Part shown: positions 61,707-64,000 of the stretch, piece after piece
Position numbering within the stretch: position 1 is the first letter of the stretch
Layout: each line of letters starts with the position of its first letter
NCBI GenBank assembly: GCA_903842345.1
Contig: CAIMLR010000036.1
Span: 310,001-374,000 of the forward strand
Direction: 5' to 3'
Source: an uncultured Myxococcales bacterium
Lineage (GTDB): Bacteria; Myxococcota_A; UBA9042
DNA length: 64,000 nt
The notes under the pieces: model-generated
Seen by the model: the letters and a program-made list of their open reading frames with translations, nothing else
Database searches by the model: none
What the model was told of the DNA's origin: nothing
Made by a program: the position numbers and the translations under genes

Positions 61707-62623
61707 ACGCTTCCCGCGGGTTTACGCTGATTGAGATCCTCGTGGCCGTCGCCCTGCTGGCGATGATGGGCCTGATCCTGACAACTGCGACGGGGTCGAT
61801 CCTCGGCGCCATCAAGGACACGCGCGAAAGTCAGGAGCAGTACCACGCCGCGCGCGTCGCGCTGGGACGCATGGAGCGGGAAATCGCGATGGCGTACCTG
61901 TCCAAGCACCAGAGCGAGTTCAAGACGACAAAGACCGCGTTCATCGGCAAGGGCAACAGTCTCACCTTCAGCTACATGGGCCACCGGCGCATGACGCGGA
62001 ACGCGCCAGAGAGCGATGAAGGCTTCGTTACGTACCGGCTGGAAAAGGACAAGACGACCGGCCAGAGCATCCTCGTGCGGCGTGAAAAGCCGGTCATTGA
62101 CAACCAGCCGGAGAAAGGCGGCCAGAAGCTGGTGCTGGCGACGGGCGTGAGCAAGCTGACGTTCTCGTATTGGGACTTTGACAAGGAAAGTTGGCAGTCG
62201 GACTGGAAAGTGGAGATCGACAACGCCAAGGAAGCCGAGATGAAGAAGTCCATGGCGGCGACGGCGATCGGCGCAGCGACGGGCAACAACGACCTGGGCA
62301 AGGCGCTGGTGCAGGCGCAAGCGCAGACGCAGGAGAACACCCACGGTCCGGACGACCTGTGGCTGCCGGCGCGCGTGCGGATCGCGATGACGCTGGAGAC
62401 GGACGATACGGAGCTGGCGTTTGAGACGCAGACCCGCGTGCGTGTGATGCAGCCGATTGAGTTTGGCGGCATTCACACGCCCAAGCCGTATGAGAACACG
62501 CTGAATCCGTATGCGGCGATTCCGGCGACGACGCCCAACGGCTTCAGCGTGCCGGGCGCGGGCGTCGGCATCGGCGGCGCAGCGGGCATGGGCGGCATGG
62601 GCGGCATGGGGCTGGGACGATGA
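61703..62623 (+). CDS. gspJ: Minor pseudopilin GspJ
   Basis: This 306-residue pseudopilin has cleavage site ASRG/FTLIE. It has the GspJ pattern of a helix followed by long beta strands (GNSLTFSYMGHRRM, KLTFSYWDFDKE), an Ala/Gln-rich helical insertion (~170-210), and a Gly/Met tail (GVGIGGAAGMGGMGGMG) nearly identical to that of GspI. The ends overlap gspI and gspK by 4 bp. Confidence 0.86.
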   Translation: MNASRGFTLIEILVAVALLAMMGLILTTATGSILGAIKDTRESQEQYHAARVALGRMEREIAMAYLSKHQSEFKTTKTAFIGKGNSLTFSYMGHRRMTRNAPESDEGFVTYRLEKDKTTGQSILVRREKPVIDNQPEKGGQKLVLATGVSKLTFSYWDFDKESWQSDWKVEIDNAKEAEMKKSMAATAIGAATGNNDLGKALVQAQAQTQENTHGPDDLWLPARVRIAMTLETDDTELAFETQTRVRVMQPIEFGGIHTPKPYENTLNPYAAIPATTPNGFSVPGAGVGIGGAAGMGGMGGMGLGR

Positions 62624-63885
62624 AGCAACGCTGGACCACTGCTGTGGCAGAAGCGTTCGCCGCCGGAAGGCGCGCGGTTGGCGAAGGCGCGCCCGGTCCA
62701 AGCGATCGGCAGCGCGGCATCGCGCTCATCCTGGCGCTGGCGGCGATCGCAATCCTGTCGATTTTCTCACTGGAATTCACGTACACCTCGCGCGTCGCGG
62801 TCAAGACGTCGAATTACGTCGAGGCGGAAGTCGAGGCGCACCTGCATGCCCGCGCGGCGGTGGAATTGGCGGCGCTGGTGATTGGCTCGACGGACATCGT
62901 GGAGAGCATCATCGGCAAGTACGCCAGTATGATGGGCGGGCAAAAGCCGCAGATCAACACGGGCGCCTACGCCTGCGAGTTCGTCAACGCGTTCTGCAAC
63001 GGCGAGATGAACCTGATGGGCATCCAGCTCGTCGACCTGAAAGGCAACCCCGGCGCGAGCCTGCAGCGCGGCACGTGCGGCTGCACGAGCACGGACGAGG
63101 ATGGCCGCGTCAACGTGAACCGCGTCAAGAGCCTCGGCGAGAAGCAGGCGGTGTTCGATACGCTGTACAAAGTGCTGGAGCGCAATGAAGGCGTGACCCA
63201 CGTTGGCGAGCTGGACAAGGAAATGGCGCAGTTGGCGCTGAACATCATCGACTGGTCGGACGCGGACCAGCTCAAGACGGACGTGGATCCGGCGACGCGC
63301 AAGCTGCTGGAATCTCAAGGCGCGGAAGGCTCGCCGTATGCGCGGCGCGGCGGCAAGGTCAAGGACGCGCCGTATGACACGAACGAGGAAGTGCGGATGG
63401 TCGACGGCATGACCGACGCGATCTGGTGCAAGTTGCGCAAGCAGGTGACCGTCTATCAGACGGAGAAGCTGAACGTGAACACGGCCAACATCGAGGTCAT
63501 CAAGGCGCTGATCTGCAAGAACCTGGCGAATCCGGCCAACGAGAACATCGCGTGCGCGCGCGGCTTCCAGCAAAACGCCTTTGTGCCCGTGAACATCGCC
63601 GGGCAGTACATTGAGGTCTGCCGGACGTTGAAGAAGATGGTGTTCTCGCCGCCATTCGCCAATCCGCAGCGCTTTGTGCAGTTCTTCAGCCGTTTGGGCA
63701 TGGTGCTGCCGCAGGACTACACGCAGGTGCTGCAAATCAACCAGCAGCGGATGCTGGATGACGTGGGCACGACCGGCAAGATCGTGCGCATCGACGCGTA
63801 CGGCACGTCTGGCAAAGTGGTGAAGAAGATCACGGCGCTGCTCGATACGTCGACGCAGAAGTACGTGTACTGGAACGAAGACTGA
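62620..63885 (+). CDS. gspK: Minor pseudopilin GspK
   Basis: This 421-residue protein is the pseudopilus tip subunit. It has an extended cytoplasmic leader (~33 residues), cleavage site RQRG/IALIL lacking Glu at +5 as is usual for GspK, then a large globular part including LNIIDWSDADQ and the SAM-like segment LNVNTANIEVIKALIC typical of GspK. It ends 12 bp before the gspL ATG. Confidence 0.9.
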   Translation: MKQRWTTAVAEAFAAGRRAVGEGAPGPSDRQRGIALILALAAIAILSIFSLEFTYTSRVAVKTSNYVEAEVEAHLHARAAVELAALVIGSTDIVESIIGKYASMMGGQKPQINTGAYACEFVNAFCNGEMNLMGIQLVDLKGNPGASLQRGTCGCTSTDEDGRVNVNRVKSLGEKQAVFDTLYKVLERNEGVTHVGELDKEMAQLALNIIDWSDADQLKTDVDPATRKLLESQGAEGSPYARRGGKVKDAPYDTNEEVRMVDGMTDAIWCKLRKQVTVYQTEKLNVNTANIEVIKALICKNLANPANENIACARGFQQNAFVPVNIAGQYIEVCRTLKKMVFSPPFANPQRFVQFFSRLGMVLPQDYTQVLQINQQRMLDDVGTTGKIVRIDAYGTSGKVVKKITALLDTSTQKYVYWNED

Positions 63886-63897
63886 GGGAACGACGCT

Positions 63898-64000
63898 ATG
63901 GCACACCGGATTTTGGGCCTGGACATCGGCCGACGCGCGCTGAAGCTCGCCATTGTCGACAAGACATTGCGGCAGGCTTCGCTCACGGGCTGGGATGAAG
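63898..64000 (+). CDS. gspL: GspL/PilM-like actin-fold protein, partial
   Basis: The frame starts at the ATG at 63898, after GAGGGAACG, and stays open to the window edge. The 34 visible residues include ILGLDIGRRALKLAIVD, the first strand-turn-strand (phosphate-1 loop) of the actin-like ATPase fold, as in PilM and the GspL cytoplasmic domain. Position after gspK supports GspL. Confidence 0.75.
   Translation, partial: MAHRILGLDIGRRALKLAIVDKTLRQASLTGWDE

Overview
The window looks like chromosome from a high-GC member of the Myxococcota or a close deltaproteobacterial relative. The signs are very many lipoproteins with Asp/Ala-rich linkers, Cys-rich surface proteins, Myxococcus-type outer-membrane barrels, a MYXO-CTERM-like segment, sigma-54 promoters and a complete-looking type II secretion (T2SS) operon. 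Genus cannot be fixed from the sequence. No rRNA, tRNA, CRISPR array, transposase or phage gene was seen; genes are dense and often overlap by 4 bp.

Layout. 1-3174 (minus): a two-ATPase/two-permease ABC-2 exporter, cut by the window edge. 3211-5967 (plus): a Cys-rich lipoprotein, a small secreted protein and an EpmA-type lysine ligase. 5972-9071 (minus): a lipoprotein and an unusual membrane-anchored protein with three DsbA-like domains, ended by a strong terminator. 9297-11082 (plus): a HEAT-like lipoprotein and PlsC. 11079-16110 (minus): two heme-binding lipoproteins, a CBM9-like lipoprotein, a lipoprotein phosphoesterase and arginine deiminase. 16117-23931 (minus): three large Ig-like (choice-of-anchor-D type) lipoproteins, one with a von Willebrand A (VWA) domain.

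24211-36414 (minus) is the most striking gene cluster: VWA lipoprotein, two outer-membrane barrels, three TPR proteins and two small paralogous secreted proteins. The order barrel-barrel-TPR-large TPR-TPR matches what I remember of the Myxococcus Glt (gliding) and Nfs (spore coat) envelope complexes, here with a CglB-like VWA protein in front. No motor or inner-membrane partner is present in the window. Divergent from it, 36808-43895 (plus) carries three tandem paralogous lipoproteins. Together with the one at 21754-23931 they form a four-member family sharing a Ca-loop plus YfaP/DUF2135-like C-terminal domain.

43946-51105 (plus) is mostly housekeeping: HU, AsnS, a PP2C phosphatase, aspartate-semialdehyde dehydrogenase, a fused Fn3/MYXO-CTERM/beta-barrel protein and TruA. 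51110-52186 (minus) is a Cys-repeat lipoprotein. 52471-64000 (plus) is gspC-D-E-F-G-H-I-J-K and the start of gspL.

The strongest hidden signal is regulatory. The T2SS operon and the fused barrel gene each have a near-perfect sigma-54 promoter preceded by two TGCC-N5-GGCA-type dyads at exactly the same distances (dyad centres 112 and 71 bp before the -24 GG). This implies one shared, unidentified enhancer-binding protein.
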